A stretch of DNA of 37,872 bases, taken from a virus. The DNA is taken from positions 1-37,872 of IMG/VR virus record IMGVR_UViG_3300045612_000195; one strand, written 5' to 3'. This document shows, one piece after another, positions 28,914 through 37,872 of the stretch (position 1 is its first letter; the number at the start of each line of letters is the position of its first letter). Position numbers and translations under genes: made by a program. The notes beneath the pieces were generated by a model. It was not told where the DNA came from, ran no database searches, and saw only the letters and a list, made by a program, of their open reading frames with translations.

Positions 28914-29197
28914 AAAAATTCGAATTAGAAAAACTTAACCAGATTGTGTCTCAAAATAAAAGTAGTGATGAGATAATTATTGAGTTAAAAAAACAAATCG
29001 ATACTTTTAAAAACAAAATACAATTTATCGATTGGCAACTATTAGCTAGTTATCTTGATTCGAAGATATTTGAATTTATTATCGCGAATCAGAGTGACTT
29101 GAAAATAGCTAACTTCGGACGTGAATTATCTCAAGACTTGGCGGACAAGTTTAACGTACAAAGGGACATGGCTAATCGGCAAACAACACAACACTAA
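28910..29197 (+). CDS. Hypothetical protein, 95 aa
   Basis: Helical and charged (LNQIVSQNKSSDEIIIELKK), with a C-terminal FGRELSQDLADKFNVQRDMA segment. No family recognised. Forms a two-gene unit with the preceding ORF, under the extended operator, and ends just before a strong hairpin. Confidence 0.55.
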   Translation: MKKFELEKLNQIVSQNKSSDEIIIELKKQIDTFKNKIQFIDWQLLASYLDSKIFEFIIANQSDLKIANFGRELSQDLADKFNVQRDMANRQTTQH

Positions 29198-29206
29198 CTA
29201 TCTTAC

Positions 29207-29233
29207 AACTAGGGCGTGTTTCACGCCCTAGTT
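29207..29233 (+). terminator. 12-bp perfect hairpin before large terminase
   Basis: AACTAGGGCGTG / CACGCCCTAGTT around TTT, 9 bases after the upstream stop. Perfect 12-bp stem; the T-run is lacking (TTAAATTAG follows). Most likely closes the accessory island's transcription. Confidence 0.6.
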
Positions 29234-29326
29234 AAATTAGTATCTCTATTTCTTGCAACCTATTAAAACATACTTCTAGCACCCTACACCCCCTTAAAAC
29301 TGCAGATGTATCTTACAGTCGTTGAC

Positions 29327-29355
29327 TTGTGCAAACATTGACACAAATATATACT
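29327..29355 (+). promoter_or_regulatory. Possible promoter of the packaging/structural operon
   Basis: TTGTGC (29327-29332), 17-bp spacer, TATACT (29350-29355), before ATG 29367. The -35 is weak. TTGACT and TTGACA occur nearby but at unsuitable spacing. Confidence 0.3.
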
Positions 29356-29366
29356 GCATTTTACTT

Positions 29367-30845
29367 ATGAATTTGGAGCTAGTCCCTCGTGAAAAATTAG
29401 AAAAAACTGCAAAACTTTTAAAGGCACAAAAGATACTATTAGCCAGAGAAAATTTTATTTATTTTGTTAAACAAGTCTGGCCAGATTTTATTTGCAGAGA
29501 GGGTAAGGAACCTTCTACATGGGGGCACCATCAAATTATTGCGGATAAGTTGACTCAAGTTGCTCAAGGCAAAATTAAAAGATTAATAGTCAACATGCCA
29601 CCTAGACATACAAAATCAGAGTTTGCCTCTTATCTTTTTCCGGCATGGATCATGGGACTCCTGCCCAAGTCTAAAATTATGCAAGTCTCTCACAACGCAG
29701 AATTATCTTTTCGATTTGGTAGAAAAGTAAGAAACTTGATACAGGGGGAGGAGTATAAAAAAGTTTTTAATAATTTGGATTTATCAGAAGATTCAAAAGC
29801 TGCTGGTCGTTGGGAAACAAATCATGGTGGTGAATATTTTGCAGCCGGCGTCGGTGGTGCAATAACCGGTAGAGGTGCTGATTTTTTAATTATTGATGAC
29901 CCTCATACTGAACAAAATATCATGTCAGAGAATGCTATGGAAAAAACTTATGACTGGTATGTGTCTGGACCTCGTCAGCGTTTACAACCAGGTGGAGCGA
30001 TTGTGATTGTTATGACACGCTGGGCAACAAATGATTTAACAGGACAACTTTTGAAAGCACAAGTAAATGAAAGAGCAGATAATTGGGAGGTAATACAATT
30101 TCCAGCAATCTTGGACAGCGGACAACCTGTATGGCCAGAGTATTGGCGTATTGAAGAATTAGAATCTGTTAAAGCATCTATACCTCCTAAAAGATGGAAT
30201 GCACAATATATGCAAAATCCAACAGCAGAAGAAGGTGCATTAATTAAACGTGAATGGTGGATTCCTTGGCAAGGACAAATACCTGCTCTGCAATATGTTA
30301 TACAAAGCTATGATACTGCATTTACAAAAAAAGAAACTTCAGATTATTCTGCGATTACAACTTGGGGAATATTTAAACCATACGATGATTCTCCAACATG
30401 TTTAATTTTATTAGACTCAATAAGAGGTAGATATGAATTTCCAGAATTAAAATCTATCGCGTTAGAACAATATAATTATTGGAAACCAGAGTCCGTGGTC
30501 ATTGAAGCAAAAGCATCAGGTATGCCTCTGATACAAGAATTACGTAGAATGGGAATACCTGTTTTAGATTTTGTGCCTGGAAGAGGAAGGGATAAACATT
30601 CTAGAGTAAACGCTTGTGCACCAATCTTTGCATCAGGTATGGTTTATTATCCAGAGGGTAAACAATTTGCCTTAGAAGTAATTGAAGAATGTGCTTCCTT
30701 TCCAAATGGAGATCATGATGACCTAGTCGACAGCACCACTCAAGCTGTGTTAAGATATCGAGAAGGTAATTTTATCAGTGCTCAACATGATTTTGTTGAA
30801 GAGAAACAATCAAGATTACCAGCGGAGTATCAATACTATGGCTAG
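29367..30845 (+). CDS. terL: Terminase large subunit
   Basis: 492 aa from ATG 29367; the longer TTG form would cover the promoter. ATPase: Walker A variant MPPRHTKSE (77-85), Walker B LIIDDPH (Asp177-Asp178). Nuclease: SYDTAF (Asp316), VIEAKASG (Glu380), GDHDDLVD (449-455), giving the three acidic positions of the RNase H-like fold. It pumps DNA through the portal and cuts it. It begins the right-hand structural operon, and its stop overlaps the next gene. Confidence 0.95.
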   Translation: MNLELVPREKLEKTAKLLKAQKILLARENFIYFVKQVWPDFICREGKEPSTWGHHQIIADKLTQVAQGKIKRLIVNMPPRHTKSEFASYLFPAWIMGLLPKSKIMQVSHNAELSFRFGRKVRNLIQGEEYKKVFNNLDLSEDSKAAGRWETNHGGEYFAAGVGGAITGRGADFLIIDDPHTEQNIMSENAMEKTYDWYVSGPRQRLQPGGAIVIVMTRWATNDLTGQLLKAQVNERADNWEVIQFPAILDSGQPVWPEYWRIEELESVKASIPPKRWNAQYMQNPTAEEGALIKREWWIPWQGQIPALQYVIQSYDTAFTKKETSDYSAITTWGIFKPYDDSPTCLILLDSIRGRYEFPELKSIALEQYNYWKPESVVIEAKASGMPLIQELRRMGIPVLDFVPGRGRDKHSRVNACAPIFASGMVYYPEGKQFALEVIEECASFPNGDHDDLVDSTTQAVLRYREGNFISAQHDFVEEKQSRLPAEYQYYG

Positions 30846-31737
30846 AGGGACTTGTTGGCATGGATACGAACAAAAAGGAATGAAGAAAAAAGGAAATAAA
30901 TTAGTTCCTAATTGTGTAAGGTTGGGTAAAGTAAAAGGTGGTTTAGCAAGACAAGCAGCTATTGCTATATCGATGAAAAAAGCTGGTAAAAAACCAAAAA
31001 AAAAAATGAGCGGAAAAAAAATTAAAGAGGAATTAAAAAAAATACCTAAAACAATACCATTAACCACAATAGGTTCAGCTGGAGGAGTTGATTTTGATTT
31101 TGGCGTAGGCATTAATCCAAAGGACAGACCAGAAGCAATCATAGGAGCAAAACGAAGCGATACTAATGACACAAGCTACCTGTATGGTGCAATTGGTCCA
31201 AAAGGAATTAATCAAATTGGTATTGGAAAAAATTTTAATGAGAGCCAAGGAAACATTAGCTTAAGTGGTTCTAAAGAGGGATTTGGTGTAAAAGGAAAAA
31301 TAAATTTTCAATTAGGAGGAAAAGTGGATAAAAAAACAAAACCAAAAAAAATAGTGAAAGATAATTATTTAGACCGTAACGAATTCAAAGAAGGGTTTTA
31401 TGATCAAAAAGATAAACCTCCAATTACACCAAGCACCTATTATGGAACAGCAAGTGGTAAAACTTCGTTTGAATCTCCTATTGTAGATCCAGATACATCA
31501 ATGATGCAAAGTGCTAATTTTAAAGAAGGTGGAATGACTAATCCTAAATCTTTTGAAAGACAAACTTTAGAAAAAAAAGGCTACACTGACATGATGAAAA
31601 ATATGAAAGAAAAGGAAGTAAATGAATTGTATGATAGTGTAATGGGAACTTTTACAAAAAGATTTTCTGAGGGTGGTGTAGTTAAAGGTAATGGTAAAGT
31701 TTTAAAGGATAGAATAAAAAAAACCAAGTATTACTAA
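30838..31737 (+). CDS. Basic structural-region protein, 299 aa
   Basis: ATG 30838 lies in the last codons of the terminase gene; a longer in-frame start at 30778 is less likely. The N-terminus CWHGYEQKGMKKKGNKLVPN is a recurrent marine phage signature, then AAIAISMKKAGKKPKKK, a Gly-rich repetitive middle and KEGG/SEGG turns near the end. Likely associated with the virion or with packaging; no enzymatic motif. Confidence 0.6.
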   Translation: MARGTCWHGYEQKGMKKKGNKLVPNCVRLGKVKGGLARQAAIAISMKKAGKKPKKKMSGKKIKEELKKIPKTIPLTTIGSAGGVDFDFGVGINPKDRPEAIIGAKRSDTNDTSYLYGAIGPKGINQIGIGKNFNESQGNISLSGSKEGFGVKGKINFQLGGKVDKKTKPKKIVKDNYLDRNEFKEGFYDQKDKPPITPSTYYGTASGKTSFESPIVDPDTSMMQSANFKEGGMTNPKSFERQTLEKKGYTDMMKNMKEKEVNELYDSVMGTFTKRFSEGGVVKGNGKVLKDRIKKTKYY

Positions 31738-31738
31738 A

Positions 31739-34432
31739 ATGGCCGTACAAGATTTCAAGGATCCTGATACGTCGCTAATGGAATTTGCAAATGTTTTAAG
31801 CGCTGAAGAAGTTGCTAAAAACAAACAGCAATTTTTATCTGGCATAGCGTCCTTGGGTTATGATCTAGCACCAGTGACTGGTGAGTTTAGGTCTCTGCAA
31901 TACGCACAAGATGAAGCAAGAAATTTAGTTCAAAATATTTTATCTAAAGATCCTGATAAAATTAATATGGTTGCACAAGGTTTAGGAATAGGTCTTGGTG
32001 TGCTAGGTGCTATTCCAATCGTGGGCTATGGAACACGGATCGCGAACCGTGGTCTACAAAAACTGTATGAAGCTATAGGCCCAGGATCCAAGACTGATGA
32101 AGTCGTAAAATCTTCACAACCAACTGAAAGCGCTGTCACAACAAGTAGATCACCAAGTTCCTTAGATCAAGCTAACTCAGAGATACATTCGCAAATGATT
32201 CAAAGAGATCCTGTTTTTGAAATTTTTGTAAGAGGATTGCCTGAGTATAGAAGAAATACCTTTGCAGAAAATTTAAGAGAATATCAAAATTTGTCCACAG
32301 CTCAACGACAAGAACTTATTGGAACTAGAGCAATAGATGTAAATGAACCAAGATTAATTAGTGAAAAAAAAGCTTTTAATGAGTATGCACAAGTAGAAAA
32401 AGAAAAAGAAAAATTAATTCAAAAGTACGAACTAGCCGTTACTAAACCAAGTAAAGGCAGAGAGATGACCACGGTCAACGATCCACTTACATTTGGCCAA
32501 GGTTCATTAAAAAATATAGGTGAAAAACAAAAACATGTTAGAGAATTTATTGGTTCTGAGTCTTATGATGTGATTGCAAAATCAGGAGTTGAGCGTGGAA
32601 CAGCCGATCAATGGATTGGGTTTTTAAGAAATGCGAGAGCAAAAGGAGTTAAATCTGAAGAGCTTGCAGATTCTGGATTATTAACATTCAATTCAAAAGG
32701 GGAACCTATTAGTGGAGAATTGTTTAGTATATCCAGAACAAGTCCAAAAGCAATAATTACTAAACAAGAAATATTAGCTTCTCTTGAAACAAATCCTGCA
32801 TTTAATTTGAAAATAAGAGATTATGAATATCCAATCAAATTAGAAAAATTAATTGATATAAGACAAAGTCAACAACCATTAATCGAGGATGTTACAAAAA
32901 TATTGCTTGAAAAATCATTTGCAACAAATCCATTAAACAGAGAAGTTTTTGGAAAAATTATAGATGATATTGATGGTGCAGAAACTTTACTTGACACAAT
33001 GTCCAGTGATTTAAGAGGAATCAAATCTGATACTTTTACAAAATTAATAAATCAGTTGGATCAATTATTAATTGATCTGCCACAAAATAAAGCTTTAACT
33101 GTGAGAGCTTTAAAAGAATATTATCAAAAAATTAATGCAATAAATTCAGAGGCACTTAAGATAGAAAAACTTTTTCCAACTCCAAGACATTCTAAAGCTA
33201 AACCATTAGGGGGCATTGATTATAGAGAAAAAGTTATTTTTTATGACAATCCAATACCTAATAATTCAAGTTCAAAAAACGCTTTTACATCACACTTTCC
33301 TGAACCAAATCCAGTAGCGTTTACACGATACGATGTTCGTGGTGTAGATTCGTATGGAGATACTTTTTTTTTATTTGAATTACAATCAGATCCTCATCAA
33401 AATATTAGTAAAGGTTTTAAAAGTATTAATGACAAAGCTAGAGATTTAATAGAAAAAAATCAACCTGTAAGTATAACTTCCGACATGATGGTAAGAAATA
33501 ATCCTTTTGCAAATAAAATATCCACTCAAATTGCAAAAAGAGAAAAACAAGAAATAATTGATGAGATGAAAAAATATACCGATATTGCTTCGACCAGACC
33601 ATTGAATGATGTCGAGATGAAAGAATTAACAGACTTAAGACAAAAATTAATAACCATGGATTTTAAGGCACCTGAGCCCACATTGCAACAAAAAGTAAAT
33701 ATGTATTACAGTGGTAATGAAATATTTAGGCAAAATAAAAAATCTTATGATTATTTTCCAATGGGCAGAGAAGAAACTTGGGTTAAATTAAGTTTAAAAA
33801 GTTTAATAAATTCTGCTCAAAGAGAGAACAAACGTTATGTAGCCCTTGCCCCAGCAGAATTTTTTCAGTTGGATCAAAATAATAAATTCAAAATAGAACA
33901 ATTTTATGGTCTAGGGGCTGGAGATTTAATGCCGTATTTCAAAAAAAATCCTAAAATTAAAAATGAAAATATTGTTTTTAAAGGAGGGCCTGAAGGCATC
34001 GGTAAGTACAGAGAAAATACTGCTATTAAAACTGGTCCTGATAAACAAGGAGAGGAATTTTATCCAGGTAAATTATCAGGCACAGCAGTTCTACCAAAAG
34101 CTGCTCAGGATATAGTAAAAGAAATGGGAGGCAATTTATCCGTTAAAAAAGTGTATTTAACTGATCCAACAAAACCTTACAAGGTATTAAGCACAAAACG
34201 TGAAGGAGTAGAGATGAGACCTGTTAGAGCATTTAAAAGCGAGATATACAGAAATAATTATTCTAGAAAATATGGTGGTAGAAACTATGATGTGGTAGAC
34301 AATAACGATCCTATAAATTATGTCGAAAGTATAGTAATAGATACACAAGGCATGAAAAAAACGCCAAGCAAAGGGTATAAACTAGGAGGATTGGTAGAAG
34401 TCAAAAGAGAGTTCTTCGTACCATTAATTTAA
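31739..34432 (+). CDS. Large virion-associated protein with ELQSDPHQ motif, 897 aa
   Basis: Residues 75-100 contain a hydrophobic Gly-rich segment (GLGIGLGVLGAIPIVGYG). The C-terminal third has FTRYDVRGVDSYGDTFFLFE with LQSDPHQN next to it, then ETWVKLSLKSLINSA and NKRYVALAPAEFF. This matches an 'E-x-QSD-x-HQ' domain in large polyvalent phage proteins, whose activity is unknown. A protein this size between terminase and portal is probably a virion component ejected with DNA. That role is inference. Confidence 0.55.
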   Translation: MAVQDFKDPDTSLMEFANVLSAEEVAKNKQQFLSGIASLGYDLAPVTGEFRSLQYAQDEARNLVQNILSKDPDKINMVAQGLGIGLGVLGAIPIVGYGTRIANRGLQKLYEAIGPGSKTDEVVKSSQPTESAVTTSRSPSSLDQANSEIHSQMIQRDPVFEIFVRGLPEYRRNTFAENLREYQNLSTAQRQELIGTRAIDVNEPRLISEKKAFNEYAQVEKEKEKLIQKYELAVTKPSKGREMTTVNDPLTFGQGSLKNIGEKQKHVREFIGSESYDVIAKSGVERGTADQWIGFLRNARAKGVKSEELADSGLLTFNSKGEPISGELFSISRTSPKAIITKQEILASLETNPAFNLKIRDYEYPIKLEKLIDIRQSQQPLIEDVTKILLEKSFATNPLNREVFGKIIDDIDGAETLLDTMSSDLRGIKSDTFTKLINQLDQLLIDLPQNKALTVRALKEYYQKINAINSEALKIEKLFPTPRHSKAKPLGGIDYREKVIFYDNPIPNNSSSKNAFTSHFPEPNPVAFTRYDVRGVDSYGDTFFLFELQSDPHQNISKGFKSINDKARDLIEKNQPVSITSDMMVRNNPFANKISTQIAKREKQEIIDEMKKYTDIASTRPLNDVEMKELTDLRQKLITMDFKAPEPTLQQKVNMYYSGNEIFRQNKKSYDYFPMGREETWVKLSLKSLINSAQRENKRYVALAPAEFFQLDQNNKFKIEQFYGLGAGDLMPYFKKNPKIKNENIVFKGGPEGIGKYRENTAIKTGPDKQGEEFYPGKLSGTAVLPKAAQDIVKEMGGNLSVKKVYLTDPTKPYKVLSTKREGVEMRPVRAFKSEIYRNNYSRKYGGRNYDVVDNNDPINYVESIVIDTQGMKKTPSKGYKLGGLVEVKREFFVPLI

Positions 34433-34632
34433 TGTTTGATAAATTTATAGCTGATTATATTAAAAAAGGTACAAGTGCAGAGGCAACAATCAAAGATCAA
34501 TTAAGCCAAGTTCAAGAAACAGGACTAGGTTTAGAGGGTCAAAAGAAAAAATACGGCGTAAAATTAAAATCAGGTGGTATAGTTTCTAGAGGTCAAAAAT
34601 TAGCTAGATTAAAATTAACAAAAATTTTTTAA
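34432..34632 (+). CDS. Small basic protein, 66 aa
   Basis: C-terminal GVKLKSGGIVSRGQKLARLK resembles short 'SGG.vsRGQ' tails seen on small proteins beside marine phage portals. Shares one base with the upstream stop; one base separates it from the portal gene. Role unknown. Confidence 0.55.
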   Translation: MFDKFIADYIKKGTSAEATIKDQLSQVQETGLGLEGQKKKYGVKLKSGGIVSRGQKLARLKLTKIF

Positions 34633-34633
34633 A

Positions 34634-36979
34634 ATGGCAGAAGAAGATATTCAAATTGAAGAAACTGTTGGTACTATTCCAGAACCGGTGACTACAGTTA
34701 TTGATGAAGAAAATAATCTCATAGCTGGTGAGCCCTTACCCGAAGAGGGAGAGCAGGAAAATTTTTTTGCAAATCTTGCAGAAAAATTAGATGAACAAGA
34801 ATTGAAAAAAATAGGATATCAATTAGTTACTGAAGTAAATTATGACAGAACTTCACGAGATGATTGGGTTCAAGGTTATGTTAAAGGATTAGATCTTTTG
34901 GGATTCAAGTATCAATCTTTAACGAGACCATTTATTGGAGCATCAGGAGTAACACACCCTCTTCTTGCAGAATCAGTAACACAATTTCAAGCACAAGCAA
35001 TTAAAGAATTACTACCAAGCTCTGGCCCAGTAAGAACAGAGGTTATTGGAGCAGAGACAGAAGAAAAAATACAACAAGCTCAAAGAGTAAAAGATTTCAT
35101 GAATTATATGCTCATGGACAAAATGGAAGAATATACTCCTGACTTTGATCAAATGTTATTTTATCTTCCACTTGCAGGTTCAGCATTTAAAAAAGTTTAC
35201 TACGATGAATTAATGCAGAGGGCAGTTTCAAAATTTATACCAGCAGAAGATTTAATAGTTCCTTATAATGCAACAGATCTGCAAGATGCTCAACGAATTA
35301 CACAAGTTGTAAAAATGAATTCAAACGAATTAAAAAAAATGCAAATTTCAGGAATGTATTTAGACATTAATTTGCCAAAACCCTACTATTCTCAAAATGA
35401 TGCAAAAGATAAAGTGAATGAACTAGAAGGTATATCACCAACTCCTGAAACAGCTGAGGATACTTATAATTTAATTGAAGTACATACATTTTTAGATTTA
35501 CCTAACTTTGAAGAAGAGGGAAATATTAAAGTCCCATATATCGTAACGATCGATGAAGATTCTCAAAAAGTATTATCTATTTACAGAAATTATAATCCTG
35601 ATGATTTAATGAAAAAAAGAAAAAATTATTTCGTTCATTTTAAATTTTTACCTGGTTTAGGATTTTATGGCTTTGGTTTAATTCATATGATTGGTGGTTT
35701 ATCCAGAACTGCAACTTCAGCTTTAAGACAATTACTTGATGCGGGAACATTATCTAATTTACCTGCTGGATTTAAATCTAGAGGAATGAGAATAAGAGAT
35801 GATTCTGAGCCACTGCAACCAGGTGAATTTAGAGATGTAGATGCTCCGGGCGGTAATATAAAAGATCAATTTCAATTACTTCCTTTCAAAGAACCCAGTG
35901 GAACATTATTTAGTTTGTTAAATTATTGTGTTGAGTCAGGAAAAAGATTTGCTTCGATTGCTGATATGCAAATTGGTGACATGAATCAACAAGCACCTGT
36001 TGGAACAACAATGGCATTATTAGAACGTGGTTCAAAAGTTATGTCCGCAATCCACAAACGATGTTATTACGCAATGAAACAAGAATTTAAAATTCTTGCA
36101 CAAGTGTTTGCAGATTATTTACCACCAGAGTATCCATACGATGTTTATGGCGGTGAGAGAAAAATTAAAGCTCAAGATTTTGATAGAAGAGTAGACATTA
36201 TTCCAGTGGCAGATCCTGACATATTTTCTATGACACAACGAATACAAGTTGCACAAGCTGAATTGCAATTAGCTCAAACTAATCCACAGATGCACAATAT
36301 CCATGAAGCTTACAGACGCATGTATGAAGCACTTGGAGTTAAAAATATTAATGGAATTTTAAAACCACCTCCTGAACCACCTCGACCATTAGATCCAGCT
36401 ATTGAAAATACAGGTGCATTACAAATGGTTTTACCGAAAGCGTTTCCACAACAAGATCATGATGCACACATTGCAGCCCATATGGCATTTATGATGAGTA
36501 GAATGGTGCAGATTAATCCTCAAGTTTATGCATTACTACAAGGTCATTTAATGGAACATGTAAGTTTAAAAATAAAACAACAAGTTTTAGCTGACTTTCA
36601 AAGTAATTCAGCTATGATACAGCTTCAACAAAGCGATGAAGATGCATTTGCCATTGAATTTGATAGTGAAGTGGCAAAAAGACAAGCAAAAATGACACAA
36701 GAATTGGCTCAAATGGAGACACAATTTGATGCTCAGAAGGGGCAAGACCCATTAATTGGTTTAAAACAACGTGAATTAGACCTCAAAGCCATGGATATTC
36801 AAAGAAAAGCTGTTGAAGAAGCTAAAAAAATGAATTTTGAACGTAATAAGTTCAGTGCTCAGCAGACTTTACAAGAGGACAAACTTAATTTAAATGAAGA
36901 ATTAGGAAAAAAGAGAATAAACATAGCAGAAGCTAAATTAAAACAAGATTTAAAAAAACCTACGCAAAAAAAGGAGTAA
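34634..36979 (+). CDS. Portal protein (P22-like)
   Basis: 781 aa. The portal core is recognisable: RPFIGASGVTHPLLAESVTQ, PAEDLIVPYNAT, GLGFYGFGLIHMIGG, LRQLLDAGTLSNLP, then APVGTTMALLERGSKVMSAI. This arrangement matches the large P22-type portals. The C-terminus is a long charged coiled coil (about 690-781) rich in Lys/Gln, consistent with a barrel region. It forms the dodecameric vertex ring through which DNA is packaged by the terminase. Confidence 0.85.
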   Translation: MAEEDIQIEETVGTIPEPVTTVIDEENNLIAGEPLPEEGEQENFFANLAEKLDEQELKKIGYQLVTEVNYDRTSRDDWVQGYVKGLDLLGFKYQSLTRPFIGASGVTHPLLAESVTQFQAQAIKELLPSSGPVRTEVIGAETEEKIQQAQRVKDFMNYMLMDKMEEYTPDFDQMLFYLPLAGSAFKKVYYDELMQRAVSKFIPAEDLIVPYNATDLQDAQRITQVVKMNSNELKKMQISGMYLDINLPKPYYSQNDAKDKVNELEGISPTPETAEDTYNLIEVHTFLDLPNFEEEGNIKVPYIVTIDEDSQKVLSIYRNYNPDDLMKKRKNYFVHFKFLPGLGFYGFGLIHMIGGLSRTATSALRQLLDAGTLSNLPAGFKSRGMRIRDDSEPLQPGEFRDVDAPGGNIKDQFQLLPFKEPSGTLFSLLNYCVESGKRFASIADMQIGDMNQQAPVGTTMALLERGSKVMSAIHKRCYYAMKQEFKILAQVFADYLPPEYPYDVYGGERKIKAQDFDRRVDIIPVADPDIFSMTQRIQVAQAELQLAQTNPQMHNIHEAYRRMYEALGVKNINGILKPPPEPPRPLDPAIENTGALQMVLPKAFPQQDHDAHIAAHMAFMMSRMVQINPQVYALLQGHLMEHVSLKIKQQVLADFQSNSAMIQLQQSDEDAFAIEFDSEVAKRQAKMTQELAQMETQFDAQKGQDPLIGLKQRELDLKAMDIQRKAVEEAKKMNFERNKFSAQQTLQEDKLNLNEELGKKRINIAEAKLKQDLKKPTQKKE

Positions 36980-36982
36980 AAA

Positions 36983-37261
36983 ATGCCATATGATTCTACA
37001 AAAGAGAGAAGTCCTAAAGATAAAATGATGAAAGAAATTAAAAAAACTCCTTCTACTGCCAAAAAAGTTGGAAAAAAAGAAGGTGGACGAATAAAGAAAA
37101 AAAGTTTTCCAGATTTAACAGGTGATGGCAAGGTGACTATGAAAGATATTTTAAAAGGTAGAGGTGTCATTAAGAAAAAAGGTGGCATTATGAAAAAAGC
37201 AGACGGTGGTTTAATTCGAATGCATAAACAAATGGCAATGAGCAATAAAAAATTCACATGA
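36983..37261 (+). CDS. Small basic protein with DxTGDGKVTxxD loop, 92 aa
   Basis: Very Lys-rich. The segment PDLTGDGKVTMKDILKGRG matches a dockerin/EF-hand-like calcium loop (D-x-T-x-D-G-x-V-x-x-x-D). Small proteins with such a loop beside the portal are common in marine phages and unnamed. RBS AAGGAG precedes ATG 36983. Overlaps the next gene by 4 bp. Confidence 0.6.
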   Translation: MPYDSTKERSPKDKMMKEIKKTPSTAKKVGKKEGGRIKKKSFPDLTGDGKVTMKDILKGRGVIKKKGGIMKKADGGLIRMHKQMAMSNKKFT

Positions 37262-37677
37262 TGAGCGGAGCTAAAAAAGGCCAAAAGCCTAAAAAACAAA
37301 TAAAACAAAAACCGATAAAAGCAATGACTGGTTTAGAAATTGCAGCTATTGGAGCACTTGCAGGAATGGCTGGTTCAGCATTGTTGGGTGGAAAAAAATC
37401 TACTGCGCCAACACCCTTAAATAATCCAGCTGCTATGATTGCGCCATTAAGTGGATTTGTAGGAAAAAAAGAAGAGGAAGAAAAAAAACCTGGAATGAAA
37501 ATGGGTGGATTATCCGGAGGCAAAAAATATGGAGTTCCTCCTAAAAAAGGTCCTATGTCACGAGGCTTGAAAGATGGCGGAATGATTCACAATGATAAAA
37601 TGGGAATAGAAGGTGGTTCTTCAATGGGTCAGAAAGAAATCCAAGTTAAAAAAAAGGTTTTTAAAGGCATATTTTAA
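37258..37677 (+). CDS. Gly/Lys-rich protein with one membrane segment, 139 aa
   Basis: Basic N-terminus (KKGQKPKKQIKQK), one hydrophobic segment near residues 25-45 (GLEIAAIGALAGMAGSALLG), then Pro/Gly/Lys-rich low-complexity sequence. Two adjacent ATG codons (37258, 37261) are possible. May be a membrane-associated accessory to the downstream holin or a minor virion protein. The stop overlaps the next ATG. Confidence 0.5.
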   Translation: MMSGAKKGQKPKKQIKQKPIKAMTGLEIAAIGALAGMAGSALLGGKKSTAPTPLNNPAAMIAPLSGFVGKKEEEEKKPGMKMGGLSGGKKYGVPPKKGPMSRGLKDGGMIHNDKMGIEGGSSMGQKEIQVKKKVFKGIF

Positions 37678-37872
37678 TGATTCAAATGTTAGGTGCTGTC
37701 GCACCATTAGCTAAAATATTATTCAATACAATTGATAAAGCTGTTACCGATAAAGATTTACAAGAAAAATTAAAAGCACAATTACAAATTCAATTATTAC
37801 AATCTAACACAGCGGAACTTCAAGCAGCTGCTAAAGTAGTTGAAGCTGAAGCAAAAGCAGGTTGGTTTGCAG
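37677..37872 (+). CDS. GTA-type holin domain protein (5' part)
   Basis: Runs off the right edge; 65 codons visible. Starts MIQMLGAVAPLAKILFNTID, followed by a DKDLQEKLKAQLQIQLL helix and an EAEAKAGWFA segment. This matches the N-terminus of the 'holin of 3TMs, for gene-transfer release' family, where membrane spans follow the conserved G-W. It would form lysis pores in the inner membrane. Only the pre-membrane part is seen. Confidence 0.65.
   Translation, partial: MIQMLGAVAPLAKILFNTIDKAVTDKDLQEKLKAQLQIQLLQSNTAELQAAAKVVEAEAKAGWFA

Noticed and set aside
1-37872. Terminal repeats, integrase, attachment site
   Set aside because: No matching ends and no recombinase motifs were found in the window; absence cannot be extended to the missing part of the genome.

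Overview
The window is part of the genome of a tailed double-stranded DNA phage. It is AT-rich (roughly one third G+C by eye), densely packed and almost all on the + strand. It looks like an uncultured marine phage, probably of an alphaproteobacterium such as a SAR11-type host. The host guess is inference. It rests on the AT bias, the many lysine-rich small proteins, the P22-type portal, a GTA-type holin domain and structural-protein signatures familiar from marine phages. The first gene and the last gene are both cut by the window edges. No major capsid, tail-tube, endolysin, integrase or RNA polymerase gene is visible, so the genome is larger than this window. I found no terminal repeat and no tRNA gene.

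Layout. (1) 1-2731: three glycosyltransferase genes, two of them a tandem duplication. (2) 2772-10505: structural or DNA-ejection proteins, an acetyltransferase-like gene and a small coiled-coil/membrane protein. (3) 10515-19542: replication and recombination: PD-(D/E)XK exonuclease, SNF2-type helicase (the only large minus-strand gene), an SSB-like protein, a TOTE-like archaeo-eukaryotic primase, a UvrD-type helicase, DUF3310 and a family A DNA polymerase. (4) 19573-23909: two divergent transcription units. The rightward one is a string of tiny, overlapping genes, including several single-helix membrane peptides, a short lipoprotein, zinc ribbons, a ribbon-helix-helix-like protein, an HNH endonuclease and a pair of acidic 51-residue paralogues. 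(5) 24353-29197: small terminase, then an accessory island with its own promoters, operators, hairpins and dispersed TCCCG repeats. (6) 29367-37872: large terminase, structural genes, P22-like portal, small basic proteins and the start of a GTA-type holin.

Replication probably relies on the primase, the two helicases and PolA; no DnaB-type helicase is visible. PolA carries leucine at the position equivalent to E. coli Phe762. Packaging uses the two terminase subunits, whose genes are separated by about 4.5 kb.

The least ordinary part is 25.7-28.6 kb. Four promoters carry a full or partial TATCTTAT-N4-ATAAGATA palindrome over or near the -10. Each drives a short unit ending in TCCCG repeats. 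Three very small hydrophobic ORFs in this island each contain a long internal hairpin, and two of them are clear paralogues. A promoter, 11-bp-stem RNA and T-run at 25724-25820 looks like a free-standing small RNA gene. A second shared motif, ATGGGAT/ATCCCAT, sits at five promoters between 19.9 and 26.0 kb.
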